Notes: generated from the letters alone by a model not told the origin. Shown: positions 47,801-60,800, counted from the stretch's first letter. The stretch is DNA of 64,000 nt from Phylloscopus collybita (GCA_027886175.1 JAJNNQ010000002.1:1492001-1556000), one strand, 5' to 3'. Numbers and translations are program-made.

Positions 47801-48533
47801 TTCATCTCATCTGGCCAAATCCCCTCCAAGCCAGTGAACACAGAGATTACCTGTGAAATGTGATTTTTTTATCCTACACACCTGAGCTGCTCACTAAGAC
47901 TCCCCTCATTTTAAATATTTTGACAGCAGGTGACACAATCTGAACAGGATTCATCACATCCTGTAAGAGATGCCTCCACCTGGCCAGAGCACACCAGAGA
48001 TACCCAAAACCAGGTGGGAACCCCTCACCAAAAGTCATTCCCATGCCATGGCTGTTTGCCCATGTTGAATCTGGTCTCTGTCTACCTATTCCTGATTTTA
48101 ATGGCAAAGAATCCACCCCTGTGTTGAATCACATGTGTCATTTGATGCCTTTGCTGGTCATTTCAGCATGGAGTTAAAGAGCACCAGGGCAGAGGAGTGC
48201 AAGGCCAATCCTGCTCATGAAATCCAGCCCCGTGCTACAACACAACTGCATCCCACACACCCTTCCAGAAACTGGGCAAGCTCTGCCACCAAGTCCTTAA
48301 AACTCTCCTTCCTGCAGAGCTGCAGAGAGGCTGTTGGGTGTCCTCTGATGGTTACAAACTTCCTGAAAAGCTCAGACTTTGATCTCCTCTGGCAACACTG
48401 CCAGCTTCAGCTGCTTTTCCCTGTGGATTTCCTCCTCACTGCATCCTCTGCAGCCTTTCCTGTGCTGGAGAACAACCTAAACAAGCTTCTCCTCCTCAGA
48501 GTTACAGGGCAATATTTAGTGGCCTCTTGCCTG

Positions 48534-48765
48534 TAGAATCCCAGAACCGTCAGGGCTGGAAGAGACCTTTAAAATTATCAAGTCCAGTTGTCAAACCTCC
48601 TCAAATATGGGTAAATCCACAGGTACTGAATCACACTCCTCACAGGGATGATCCACATGGATCATCTCCTTCCAACCCCCTGCCAAGGGCAGCGACACCT
48701 TCCACTTATCCCAGGTTGCTCCAAGCCCTGTCCAACCTGGCCTTGTACACTTCCAGGGATGGAAG
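48534..48765 (-). mobile_element. CR1 3' end, rearranged
   Basis: Antisense: AGAATCCCAGAACCGTCAGG, then CTTCCAACCCCCTGCCAAGG and TGTCCAACCTGGCCTTGTAC. The two halves are separated by about 70 bp of other sequence. Confidence 0.85.
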
Positions 48766-48839
48766 AAGTTTGATCTGCAAAGAAACCTGGATTTCCTGCA
48801 TGTTCAGCCCCTGTGAGGAAGGGGTGGGTGTTTGAAGAC

Positions 48840-48863
48840 CAAAAAAAAAAAAAAAAAAAAAAA
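48840..48863 (+). repeat. Poly-A tract, about 24 bp
   Basis: A-run following GAAGACC in intron 2. Confidence 0.9.
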
Positions 48864-49757
48864 GGGTTAAGAAGGAAGTTACTGTTTATCAGTGGAAATC
48901 TACCTGCTTAACCCAAGCCAGTGATATCAACCTCAGCACCACCATCAAGTGCACTTGACAAGTGACTAATCTGTCTGACACATCAAATTACAGCTGTGAT
49001 TAAGCCCCTCTGATCAATACAATTGATAATGGCTCCTAAACAAAGCTTTCTTTCCAGAATGTACCCAGGCACTGTGTTTATTTCCACTCATTTGATTAGA
49101 AAGGGTGACAAATCACTCGTTAAACCTGAAGTGATTCTCCTTTCCCTGAAAAGGCCGTGGGAAGTGCAGAATGCAACACAACTACCTGGCCATAAATCAA
49201 AGTTTTACACTGCAGGTCACAGGGAGCCTCAGCTGCTTTCCATCCTCCTGTTCTGGGAGATGGAACTGGGTTAAAATCGCGTTTTCCCTCAGAGTTTTAC
49301 TAGCATTTCTCTTTCCAGCAACACTCAGATGGGAACAGTCATCACTTTCATAGGATCTCATGTCATCGACTTCATGAGATTTCTCTCCAACAAACTTCCC
49401 CCTCACCCCCAACTGTCAAAGTCCAAAGTTTGATTTTACAGCTCAGCTGCATTTATTGAGTTATGGAGCCCCACTCCAGAAAAACACCTTCTTTGACCTA
49501 CTTGTGCTCACGTGCTGTGATCACTCTGAAGGGGAAACACATCCTGTGTAGGCACTTGGAAATTATCTGTTCACACAGCACATAACAGAGCTCTCCACAC
49601 ACTCATCCACAGACACCCATTTGAGACCAAACAATTCTGGTTTTTTTCTGTTGCCTCCAGGGCAGCTGTGAGTGCATGGATAATAAAGTCAGGTATTGAG
49701 CTCCTAAATACCTGCTGATGTTTTGGGGTAAATGGATGCCAACTGCTTTCCACAAAG

Positions 49758-50015
49758 GAAGGGACCTTAAAATCCTCTCCTTTCAACCCTCTTCCATGGA
49801 CAGGGACAACTTCCACTATCCCAGGCTGCTCCAAGCCCCATCCAACCTGGCCTTGGACACTTCCAGGGATCCAGGGGCAGCCACAGCTTCTCTGGAAACC
49901 TGTGCCAGGCCTCAACACCCTCACAGGAAAGAATTTCTCCCTAATATCCAACCTGAACCTGCTCTCTTTCAGTTTGGAGCCATTGCTCCTTGTCCTGTTG
50001 CTCCAGTTCCAGTAC
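49758..50015 (-). mobile_element. CR1 3' end, 258 bp
   Basis: Antisense: GAAGGGACCTTAAAATCC, CTATCCCAGGCTGCTCCAAG, GAATTTCTCCCTAATATCC, ending near TCCTGTTGCTCCAG. A 210-residue minus-strand open frame over it is non-coding repeat. Confidence 0.92.
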
Positions 50016-50940
50016 TGTCTCCAGGGACAAAACCATTCTCCTGTGCTCAAAACTGCAATTTCTGAATCAGTCCAATTCATCAGTCGTGACTGGTGGAAAT
50101 GCAGATTTATCCCAGCCCAATATTTCAGTATTCCATCAGGGGAAAAAAAAACCTTCCAAAGGATTTCCAGGTACTTGCTTTGGGCATTAATGTTTTGCAA
50201 CATGGCTGTGTGTCTTTACTTTAGAATTGGGGAAAATACTTGTATTGGTTTAGTTCTGTTGTTACAGAAAAAAAAAAAAAAAGAAGCTTTTTTGGATTAA
50301 ACTTTCCAATGAGAAAAATCATTCTGGAAAAGCAGAAGAAGTGTTATCACTTCAACTATTTATTCTCCTTTTAATGTATTTTATTTAGTTTAATTTCTTT
50401 AAATGTCCATGAAAATGAATTGAAGCGTTCAGCTGGCTTTCAGATGAAGGTTTTTATCCACTCTGAGTTCTCCCTTTATTGGATTCCAGAGGAACATTTC
50501 TTCAAAAGGCTCCATTTAACTGTACAGGGACACTTGAAACAGCTTCCAAATCAAAGGCAACCATCCCTTAGTAGATAAAAGCAGGGGCCAAAAGCCTTCC
50601 TGGCATCCAGTGAAGCTCTTCCTGGGATCAGCTTGTCCCAGGATTCTGTTCCATCATTAGTCTGTGGTCTGGCTGCAAACATTCCCAATGGAGAGTTTCC
50701 TCTTCCACTTTTCCCTCTTTTGGGAGGAGGGATGCAAATCTCAAGCAGGATTTGAGATTTGTCTTCCCAGCCCTTTTCCCAGAAAATTGATCCCTTCTTT
50801 TTTGGGTCCTGGCAGTCTCACCTGGGTCCCTGCACACCCTTTACTGACAGACATGGGGCTGGTAATTTGGGAGAGGCTTTTGGAGGGGGAGAGATCCAAC
50901 TGGGTTCCTTAACTTGGGGTCCTACAGCTCTGCTGCAGGG

Positions 50941-51000
50941 TGGGATGGGGTGGGATGGGATGGGATGGGATGGGATGGCATGGCATGGCATGGCATGGGG
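50941..51000 (+). repeat. (TGGGA)n then (TGGCA)n microsatellite
   Basis: Pentamers of GGGAT change to GGCAT halfway through the 60-bp array, 0.6 kb from exon 2. Confidence 0.95.
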
Positions 51001-51607
51001 CAGCACTAAAACCTTCCTCCTTTCCTGATCATTGGAGCAGGAAAGGGTTAAGGAGACTGGAGACCCTTCCAGGGGGATTTCTCAGTGTGGTGAGAGCTCC
51101 ACGAACAAGGAGAGGATCTCAGCTGCCTGTCCCAGCTCCAGAAATATTTCACAGCCTTGGGGCACCCTCTGCCTCACCATGAGGACAGGAGCAATTCTGG
51201 CATAGGGAAGGGAGGGCAGTTCAGTCAAGGGACATGGTCACAGTGACTTCTCCTGAAGTAATGCAAGGCCTGGAAGAACTTCAGGAAGAACTTTAGGTCT
51301 TTCAGTTCCCAAGGAGAAATCAGAAAAATTCCAGTTCAGAGAGGTGGACAACTGTGATTAAACCCACTGAAACACCTCAGTTAGGCTTTTCCAGCCAGGA
51401 GGCTGCAAGAGAAACCTGCAGAGCTGCTGGAACTCTTGGCTGACTGAACTGTGCTTTGGGAAGCACCTCTTTCTCTCCCTCCTGAAGAGCAGCTGGAGGA
51501 ATCCTGGCCCCAGCAGCAGAAGGGCTGGGAAATGGCCAGGACAAGGCAACTGTGAGGCTGGGAGATGTGGGTTTGCTGGCCAGGGAGGGCTGGGAGTGTT
51601 GCCATAC

Positions 51608-51704
51608 CTGAGGTCTGGTTGTCCCAGGTCAGCTCTGCCAGGCACTGGCTGCGCTCCTCCTCGATCTCCTGCATGATGCTGCACTCCGGCCGCGTGCTGG
51701 ACGC
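51608..51704 (-). CDS. VIPR1: VIPR1 exon 2 (start of hormone-binding ectodomain)
   Basis: This exon encodes the first part of the mature extracellular domain of the VIP/PACAP receptor VPAC1, a Gs-coupled class B GPCR. The 97-bp exon starts in phase 0 and leaves one base over. It translates as ASSTRPECSIMQEIEEERSQ then CLAELTWDNQTS. It contains the first two of the seven conserved ectodomain cysteines and an N-glycosylation sequon (NQT) at the position where the mammalian receptor also has one. A polypyrimidine-AG acceptor (CCCTCCCTGCAG) lies on the right and a GTATGG donor on the left. The one-base overhang joins exon 3 to give a glycine just before the third cysteine, as expected for VPAC1. 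The preceding signal-peptide exon is not found in the 12.3 kb to the right. Assignment to VIPR1 is from remembered family sequence; ectodomains of VPAC2, PAC1 and secretin receptors are less similar. Confidence 0.88.
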
Positions 51705-52152
51705 CTGCAGGGAGGGCACAGAGGGACACAGTCAGCAAAGCCCATCCTCAGGGAGGCATTCCTGGGCATTCATGGCCTCGTGGAGCAAGCTGGAGCTCTC
51801 CAGGACCTTTGCACATATGTGCACCCAGCCTTTTACAGAAATCCTTGTCGCGTTTCTGTACAAGGCACGGTTTGGAGTGACGCCCCGTAATTATGTCTTT
51901 GTGGTGGCCCAGGAAAATCAAGTATTATGCAAAAATCCATTTTCACTGAGCCAAAGATTTCCAGTTCTTGAGGTTCATAGGGTGCCTCAGGGAGAAATTT
52001 GGTCCAGACACCCCATCCCTCAGTGGGATTCGTGATGAATCAGGGAAGATCTGGAGAGACATTTTTTGGTGTTGGCCAATCGTCCACAGGCAAGCTGACC
52101 AAGCAGGTTGAGAATGGCTTTTCTGGACTTGAATAAAGCAAACACATGCTAT

Positions 52153-52236
52153 CCAAGCTTGATGCACTGCCCAAGGTCACCCAAAAATTGGGTGGATCTA
52201 AGCCTGATGCATTGGCCAAGGTCACCCAGACACTGG
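52153..52236 (+). repeat. Tandem duplication, period about 45
   Basis: Two units share GATGCA(C/T)TG and CCAAGGTCACCCA in the same order. Confidence 0.85.
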
Positions 52237-54529
52237 TTTTTGGTGGACTCACAGGCAGGATCGTGTTACTTAAGGCAAGGCACGAGTATGATTTCTGATT
52301 TGGTTTCACATTTCATTTTTGATTTCTTTTCTGATTCTCTCCAAACATCCCCAACCATTCGCTCACGAGGAGGGAGAGAAACCCGGAGCCTGCTGAAAAA
52401 ATCAGCATTTCCCTCCATTTCCTTAGAAAAAAACAAAACCCCCACAACCTATTTTTTTTTTTTCTGATGATCAGGGGCAATTCTGCTGCTTTACGCTCTG
52501 GAAACCCTGCCTGGCTAACCAACACCACCAGCTATGTAGGGCAGGGAGACAGCAGCTTTAATATTCATGCCAGGAGCAGTGGGATCTGTGCTTCATGGTT
52601 TATTCCCTGTCTCCTGGCTCTCACACTAATTCAAAGCACAACAAACCCCCAGTCAAGTAAAGGACGGAATCTCTGATGCAGATTGGAAGATCAAGGAGCT
52701 AAAAAAGCAGGAAATTCCCAGTGACAAGGCTTTCCTCCCCCCTCAAGTGGTTTTCTCCTCAGTCAGCCCTAATCCAGTTGTGTTTGTAGTACAACAGTGG
52801 CCATAAATGTTTAGGTATTAATTGTGGACTCCTCATAACGTGCAATTCATGAACTGCCTCAATCATAAAAGGTGGAAATGGTGATTTTTACTCCAAAAAA
52901 AAACCCAGGAGCTGGGAGCTCACACATATCTCAGTGTCCCCTTGTCACCAACACGCTCCCAGCTTGGAGGAGACACCTTGACCATTGCTATGGCCACAAA
53001 CTGAGGCTGCTCCAAACCCCCATCTCTTTTAAAGGGATTGGAAATGGCATTCAACAGGGAGGAGGAAACTTTTCAGAAATCCAGCTGCAAAGAGGTGGAG
53101 AGAAGGGAATGATGTCCAGAGAGCCAAGCCTTGGCTTGAGTTTATACTCTCACTGTTAAATGTGATGTGGGGAAAAAAAAAAACAACATCAGTGAGGTGA
53201 ACTTCAGGAACAGATCATGAGGACACAGAGGAAACCTCTGCCAGCAAGAAGTGATTGATTCAGTGTCCCCTCTTGAGGGTCTTGGGACAATCATATATTT
53301 TCATCAGAAATAGGCATAGAAAATAAATTAAAATTTAAAAAAAAATAAATAAAAAATTCCTGTCTCGTTTTAAAATGCATGAGTTATTGCTCTGGTCATA
53401 TATTTGCCAGTCAAGGTTTTAAGACAAAAAGTCCAATAATTCTTTGAAGGAACAATTGTTTGATGTAAATTCGGGTTAAAATGATAAAATAATTGAACAC
53501 CTTAAATTAATCTCACCATTTCCTATTAACCCATCCTACTCTCTTCCCTGTTTCATGCCATGCCTGGTGCAGATTTTAATTTCCTTTAGGTTAGGAATGG
53601 GCCTTGATTAGTAGGGTATAAACAATTAATGATGCGGTTTTCTAGTAAAATTAAAAATAAATAAAAATACAAACACAAGAAGAAGGAGAATAATTTGGAG
53701 TTGTCTTCATTCTCAAATATTTGTTTTCCCCAAAGGGAAACAGATCTTTGGAAATTTTATCTCATCTGAATCTGGCTCATCTGAAATACCATAGATTTAT
53801 TTTGTTTTGATTTACAGTGCTTCTTGCCATTTTTTTTTTAACCTTAAAAAAGCACGAGGGGAAGCGTGAGAGATTTGCAGAACACTTGCTGGAAAAATAA
53901 AGATTGAAATGTTTTCAAAACATTCTGACTTTTTTCAAAGGGAAGTTTTAACTCTCTGGACTTAAACGTTTGCCAAATTCATCTCACATCTATAAATACC
54001 TCTGGTTTTCACTTTATAAATTAATTCATGCGACTCTTACTTTGATCAGGGCTGGCAAGGCACTCTGCAGCTCTACAATACATCTGAATTTTTTTTAGGC
54101 AGTAGATTTTACACCAAGCCCATTAGCAAGCACTTCACTGCCACTTCTCCCCTTCACTAAAATCTCATGCCTGAATTGGATAATTGTCTATTGACCTCAA
54201 TGGCCCAATATTTCCTTTTAAATAACTGGTTTTATCACCTTTAAAAAAACAAGTGAGGCTCTGTTTTGAAAAGTGGGGCTTGTGACAGGCTCAGGTAAAC
54301 TTGATTATACACAGAATCTTTAAAAGCTCATCTTTTTTTTTTTTTTTTTTGGTCATATAACCCAAAAGAAAATGTATCTGTGTCAGGCAAAACACTCAAG
54401 ATAAGAGTGTCCAGCAGCTAAAACACCAGAATACAGAAGATCTTGGGTTTTGTAGTGCTGGTACTGACTTCTCATGAGCTTTGAGCAAAGGTGGGTGCTC
54501 ACAGCAACCCCAAGCAGAGCTTCAGGCTG

Positions 54530-55157
54530 AGGGCATGAACATGAGCCCAGGTGTGCCCAGGTGGGCAGGAAAGGCAATGGCACTTGGATTGGGTCAGGAA
54601 TTGGGTGTCCAGCAGGACCAGGGTGGGGAATGTCCCTTGTGCTGGGCACTGCTGAGGCCACACCTCCAGTCCTGGGGTCAGTTTTGGGCTCCTCGTGACA
54701 AGATGGACATTGAGGGGCTGGAGTGTGTCAAAGGAAGGGAATGGAGCTGGGAAAGGGTCTGGAGCACCAGGAGAGGCTGAGGGAGCTGGGAAAGGGACTC
54801 AGCCTGGAGAAAAGGAGGCTCAGGTGGGACTTTGTGGCTCTGCACAACTCCCTGACAGGAGGGGACAGCCGGGTATGGCTCTTCTCCCAAGTAACAGGAC
54901 AAGAGGGAACAGCCTCAAGGTGCACCAGGGGATGTTTAGTTTGGATATTAGGGAAAATTTCTTTTCTGAGAGGTTTAACCCTGGCACAGGCTGCCCAGGG
55001 CAGTGGTTGAGTCACTGTCCTCTGGAGACACTTAAAAGTGATGTAGATGTGGCACGTGGGGACGTGGGTTGGTGGTGGCCTTGGCAGTGCTGGGCTAATG
55101 ACTCCTCCAGATGATCTTGGAGATCTTTCCCAACCTTAATGGTTTTATGATCCTATA
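54530..55157 (+). mobile_element. CR1, 3' part of ORF2 plus 3' UTR, 630 bp
   Basis: The longest CR1 here, in plus sense. It covers the ORF2 C-terminal region (GGACATTGAGGGGCTGGAG, CTGAGGGAGCTGGGAAAGG, CTGGAGAAAAGGAGGCTCAG) and the 3' UTR, ending TTAATGGTTTTATGATCCTA. The ORF is interrupted by stops and frameshifts. It is antisense to VIPR1. Confidence 0.93.
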
Positions 55158-55892
55158 AACAAAGAGTGGGATGCATCTCAGCTTCTCTGTCAGTGGGACA
55201 CTTCAGCCTCAGTTTTAGCTGAGTCAGAGCTCTGTGTTTGGCCTGGCCTGATTTTTTACCATTCCTCTGAGTCCACAGAGAGCAAGCAAGCACCAGCTCT
55301 GAAGGCTTTCATCCCACTTCACTGCCTGTGGTTGGATGGCTTCAAAGTGAAATACCCAGCACTTAGCTGGAAAAGGTCAGTGATGTGTGAATTTAATGTC
55401 CACAGACCTTTAACTCAATCAAGGTCGACAAACAGATTCACACTGGAGGATTTCGAGTTTATGGCTCATTTTGCACGTTAACTAAAGAAGTAAATAAATA
55501 ACTCTCTCACAGCAACCCTCCTTCAGTGATAACAGCAATAACTGACATGTCACAGCTGTCATTGACACAGGCTGACAAAGGCAGATGGAATAAAAAAAAT
55601 CCCAAAACATCACAGTTTTGGGCATCATTGGGAAACAGAAAGTGTGGGGTTTTTTGTTGGGTGGGTCATCAGGGGGTTTGGTGAGTGAGGGAACAAGTTC
55701 AGTGCCTTAATTCCCTGCCCAGGTGACAAAATGCTCATGGTGGGAAAGAGTCCTGCCTGTCAAAGGGGATATTCCCTGGAGGAGGGCCTAAATAATTATT
55801 TTAATTTGGCCTATTCCTCCTGGAAAAGTTGAATTAGACTTTATAGACAGCTTTGTACAAACTCACTTTACTACTTCTCCATTCTAGGTGGG

Positions 55893-55905
55893 GCTTTTTT
55901 TTTTT

Positions 55906-55943
<38 letters not shown>

Positions 55944-56060
55944 TTTTTGTTTTTGTTTTCTGGGTTTTTTTTTTGTGGTTTTTTTTTGGTTTGGTTTGGT
56001 TTTTTTTGTTTTGTTTTGGTTTTTTTTGTTTTGTTTTGTTTTGTTTTGTTTTGTTTTGTT
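55893..56060 (+). repeat. T-rich low-complexity tract
   Basis: About 170 bp of T with TTTTG and GGTTT units. Confidence 0.95.
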
Positions 56061-57387
56061 GGTTTGCTTGGGTTTTTTCCTATGAAAAAGGCAGAGATTT
56101 TGGGCTTTGTCCTCCTTCACTGCAGTGGGCAACTGGCCCCACAGACAAAGGGCTGAGGAGCACATGAATTCACTTTTCCCATCTGAAAATTAAATATAAA
56201 ACAAAAAAGCATGACAAGCTCTGGTTAGCTCATGTTAACATCAGAGGGTGAACTGTAATCCAGTTCCTTGGGAATATCCATCATGGGTAAAGCTGAAATG
56301 TGGTAATTGCCCCTCACTAATCCCTGCTGGCATGCCCAAAAACCCTGTAAAGGTGTGGTGGGTTTGTCAGGGGGTTTCCCACTCCTACTCTGATCCCTGA
56401 GCAGAAAGATGAAGGGAATGTTTTTCTGGATGTGATTTCTTGCAGCCCTGAGCTCTGCAGCAGCTCTCACTTAACAAGGAGTTGTAACCAAAGTCTTTGT
56501 TAATGAGAGTTTTCCTTCCCAACAGATCCCAGGAATTGTTAGAGGATTACTGTGCAGTCTGCTGCTGCAAATAAAGCCTTGGTGTACACTCCTTAATTAA
56601 ATACAGTTCCGAGGGTTGCCACAGACTGAAGGAGCTGCAGAAATGTTTAGTCTCATCTGCAGGGCCAGAATATCCAGGAGACATGGGGCAGCTCCTCAGA
56701 GACAGGTGGGATTCACAGAAGAAGGGCTGTGAGCCTCCATCCATCCCTTCCTCCTGGTCCCAGGGTGTTCCTGGGCTCACCTGGAGCTGGAACCTGGAGC
56801 CTCCACCTCATCTCTGGATGGAGACTCCAGAGATAAGAACCGGGGTGACCACAGTGATAACAGGATTTGGAGTCAAACAAAGGAGGAGCAGAACTGAAAG
56901 CCCTTCAGATGATGAAATCCCACCCCATTTCTGTTCAGCTCAGTGGAAGTGGACACAGGTTCACTTCTGAGTGACCATTTCTCACCATCCCCACCTTCCC
57001 AGGGCTTCTGTGAAAACAGGAATGCAAAGAGACAAGGGCAACTTGGCTTCCTCGAGCTTCTGTGACTTGACTTCAGTCACTGCTCGAGGTGGAGATGAAG
57101 TTTCTTAACTCTTTCTCATGTGAACCACAAAGGAAAGGAAAGATTTTAGCAGGCAGGTCTTATTTCAAGCATCAGAAATACAACCTCCCTCTGGCTTTCA
57201 TCCAGACTCATTATTTGTGGGAACACAGGACTGAAGGAACTTCTCTCAAAACAATCCTGGCTTTGATTTCATCCATAACTTCATTCAGCTCTGTCTTAAA
57301 ACTAGATTTTCAGATTCTTTTTTGTCTTTTCCTTTTAAACATCCTCAGGAAAGTTCAGCTTTAGTCCCAAAAACCCTCTGAGTGAAC

Positions 57388-57411
57388 AAAAAAAAAAAAA
57401 AAAAAAAAAAC

Positions 57412-57454
<43 letters not shown>
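57388..57454 (+). repeat. Poly-A tract, 67 bp with one CC interruption
   Basis: A-runs of 23 and 42 bases separated by CC. Confidence 0.95.
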
Positions 57455-57455
<1 letters not shown>

Positions 57456-58154
57456 AACAACAAACCCAAATCAAGTGTGAAAGTGCAAGAATGAAAAAAG
57501 GAAGACACCAAGGGTTTAATTTTTTTTTCTATAGTGATGGGTGACACAATTTCCAACAATAAGGCTGCAGAAGCTCTGGTGGTCTGGGGAAAATAATTTA
57601 TTTTTAAAAAGGGAGTATTTATGAAATATTATGATTATTTGTTGTTCTGAAGGACTTTTGCCATTTTATTTTAACCTTAAAAAATCCAAAACCGTGTTAA
57701 ATAAGTCGTGACAATGTGGGGAAGTAATTTTAAATATCAACAATATAGACAGAACGGAAGATAAATCCAAGTTTGAAACACTCCAAACCTCCTGTGTGCC
57801 CTTTGTAGGATCAGTCCAGGAGGATTTACAAACCCATTTTGGATTTTTAAACAGAGAAAAGTTGTTTTCTCCTGTGACCTCTCTTGTGAATAAATTTCTG
57901 TCACCAACCACCAGTGAGCAGCACGTGTCCCAGGGAGACTTTTCCAAATAAGAGAGGTCCAGGCAAATGCCCAACTCTCCTGACTCCCATTTAGCTGTTC
58001 AAACCACTCCACTTCATCCTCCTGCCAAACATAATCCTGCCAATGACAGATCCATCATTTGAGGAGGAAAGCAGATGTCTTTCCCCAGCTCATCCAGGCA
58101 GGCCCTGTCAAACAAAGGCAACTTGGCCAAATCAATCCAGCAGCTCAGAGCCTT

Positions 58155-58156
<2 letters not shown>

Positions 58157-58205
<49 letters not shown>
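58157..58205 (+). repeat. Poly-T tract, 49 bp
   Basis: Left arm of a poly-T/poly-A inverted pair. Confidence 0.97.
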
Positions 58206-58355
58206 CCTGATTGTCCCACTTCTGTGGGAGGGGTTGGAATTTCAAGGAAAAAAGGATTCTTTTGCAAAGGGCTTGGAGAGCCAGAGGGAAAGGACAGCTG
58301 AGCAGCTGTGTTCCTTAACTCCTTAGGGACAAGCTTGCAAATGCCTCTGCTGGGG

Positions 58356-58426
<71 letters not shown>
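58356..58426 (+). repeat. Poly-A tract, 71 bp
   Basis: Right arm of the inverted pair, separated from the T-run by 150 bp of ordinary sequence. Confidence 0.97.
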
Positions 58427-58429
<3 letters not shown>

Positions 58430-60629
58430 GAATTGGGGTTTTTAAGGAAGAAGTGGAACCCTGGAATTTCAGTTATGACACACACCCAAAAGAGAGGCAG
58501 CACCTGAGTGATTTCAAAGGAGCAGGAGACAGCTCTGATGGCTGGGTGGGAGCTCTTTGCTGTAAACCTTCTGCTCCTGCTGTAAATCATCAGCTGGAGC
58601 AGCCAGGGATGAGTTTCCCCTCCAGGAAGCTGAGAGTGAGGATCTGCATCCAGGCTGGTGCAGGAATCGAGGGATTCTGCACCAGAGAGCTCAGCAGTGC
58701 TTAGATCTGCAATTACAGAGCAAAGTGCTGCAATATCCCTCATATGGCTGAGGGAAAGTGAGAGAGGAACAGCAATAATTATCCCAAAATGGGGTAGGGA
58801 CAGGGAAGCAAAGGGCAAAAAGAAGTGGACTCCACTACCTGGAGTGCAAATTATCTTGTAGTTTTCCCTGAACTACTGACCATTGACTACTTTTCCTTTT
58901 CCCTTTGGGTCTAAGAAGCCTGGTTGAGGGAGGTCTGTTCTTTTTAATAATCTGCTAATTTTAATAATATTTTTAAAATATTCCAAAATTTACCCATTGA
59001 ATTATTTAAACCTTGTGGATGAATTCAACTCCATCTGCTCAGTCAATGACAGGAACAGCAGGAATAAAAGAGAAATGCAGATCCAGACCTGCCCGACCCC
59101 CAGGGCTCAGGAAAAGGATTTGGGGATCTATGGGGGAAAATTATGTGTCTGTCATGTAAACATCTGCATCTGTCTTCACACTGATTGTCCTTCCTCACCT
59201 GAAGAGAGAAGCAGGAACTTTCAGGCATGCATGAGTCACTCCAAACTGAAGGAACTGTCTAAAGCAGACAAAAGAAAACTTGCCCTGTACTGCTCCATCT
59301 CTGCCAATATCTGAAGTTAAATGAGCCAAACCCCACAGGCCTGGGCTCATCTAAACAGAATCATTCCCCTCCAGACAGCTCCATCCTCCCCTGGTATTCT
59401 CCAGGAGCAGGTGGAGGTGGCACCTGGCAGGATCCCCAGAAAGAACTTGAATGAATACTTGTGAGTGCTCTCATTTGTTCACAGGCTGGGATTTTTTATT
59501 TTTTTTTTTCCCCAAGCTATATCAGCTTTGACATGCTGCTGTTCAGGAAAGGCCCTTGGCTCCAGCAGAATGTGCAGGTAACCTGTTAACACTGTCCTGA
59601 GTTTCTGCTCACCCAGCCCTGAGTCATCTCCTGAGCAGCCACCTCTTCACTGCTGTGCACAGGAAAAACATTTCCTAATTCAGATGCAGGCATAGAAGGG
59701 ACTGGAAAACCTCAGATCCCAACTCCTGACAGTCTCCATCCATCCAGCTCTGATTCCTTCTCTGGGCAGCCACAGAGTGCCCCCACCCAGTCCTGCCTGC
59801 TCTCTTCTGCACCTCCCTCACTCCAGCTGTGCCACCTGAGCCTTTTTCTCCTCCTGATCCAACCCCTCTGTCTCTCCCCAGCAGATCCATCTCCCACAAT
59901 GTTAAGCTCTGGAGTGAACCCAGATCTGGTCAGGTGGCCCCACAAAGCTGGAAGGCTTTTTGGGTGGGACGAAGGGCAGAGGGGGATCCCAAATCCTGAG
60001 GAGCTGAATCTGACAGGTTGTCCAGAAGAATCCACAAGCTGGCAAGGGGGAGCTCAGTCACAACATTAGAGCTTGACCAAAAACCACAGGGAAGTCCCTG
60101 AGGTTTCCCTTCACCTCCAGCCATTCCCTGGACCTCTCCCACTGCCTGGGGTTTGTGCACACACATCACACACACAAAACCTTTGGAAACCAGGACCCCA
60201 CAGGCCTCCTGCAAGGCTGGATTTTGGGTGTTGTTTATGACCAGGGAGCTGGAGAAAGCAAACTGGGCATTCTCCAGCTCTCAGAAAAGCTGCAGTGGTT
60301 TGGTTTGAGGAACAACAGTTTTGGTCACAAACACAGGCAGCTCCTGTTAGCTTTTAGGGGAAGTGAAAGCCCTGGGAGTGTCCAGAAATTCAGAGTGAAC
60401 CCAGTGTGACCAGGCCATCAGGAAAGGAAGGGCTGGAGTGACAGGCACCAGGCTTGCCCTGCATTCCTGCTGGAAACCCTCAGAGCTGGAGTAAGCACCA
60501 ACTTCACCTTGAGTTCTGGGGCTGTTTGGAGAGGAGGCAAATCCTCTCCACAGCTTCTCACTGTTCTTTTTGTTTTTTGGGTTTTTTTCAGGCACTCAGG
60601 TAAGGAGAGTAAAGGGAAGTGTTACAGAA

Positions 60630-60800
60630 CAGCTCCAAACTGAAAGAGGGTGGGTTTTGATTGGATATTAGGAAGGAAATTATTCACTGGTGAGGCCCCT
60701 GGGGCACAGGTTGCCCCAGGGAATTTGTGGCTGCCCCATCCCTGGAAGTGTTCAAGGGCAGGTTGGATGGGGCTCAGAGCAGCCTGGGATAGTGGAAGGT
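60630..60800 (+). mobile_element. CR1 3' fragment lacking its tail
   Basis: Sense: GATTGGATATTAGGAAGG, GGTTGCCCCAGGGAATTTG, CCCATCCCTGGAAGTGTTCA, GGATAGTGGAAGGTTT. The last 60 or so bases of the usual 3' end are missing. Confidence 0.88.

Larger units (their letters stand above)
36366..51607 (-). other. VIPR1: VIPR1 intron 2 (15,242 bp)
   Basis: Holds A-rich tracts at 37.09 and 37.25 kb, a perfect 14-bp inverted repeat at 38231-38261, a CR1 at 38.6 kb, an LTR-like block at about 38.95-39.48 kb, duplicated segments between 39.66 and 43.29 kb, CR1 fragments at 41.5, 43.5, 45.1, 46.1, 46.9, 47.7, 48.5 and 49.8 kb, and a (TGGGA)n/(TGGCA)n microsatellite at 50941-51000. The stretches 43.6-45.0 and 50.1-50.9 kb show nothing I can name. 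Confidence 0.85.

Noticed and set aside
49571..50203. Longest open frame in the window, 210 residues, minus strand
   Set aside because: Its middle is antisense CR1 3' UTR and the ends show no conserved domain or splice context.
101..51704. Assignment of the gene to PAC1 (ADCYAP1R1), VPAC2, secretin or GHRH receptor
   Set aside because: The loop-1 signature is shared, but the TM3 segment [17 protein letters not shown], the S-F-F-S-E-R-K loop and the S-G-E-S loop fit VPAC1 best by remembered family sequence. A database search would settle it.
54481..55114. Plus-strand frames of 95-139 residues
   Set aside because: They are remnants of CR1 ORF2 and its 3' UTR with frameshifts; not a host gene.
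55884..56165. Lys/Asn/Thr-rich minus-strand frame
   Set aside because: Translation of the T-rich low-complexity tract.
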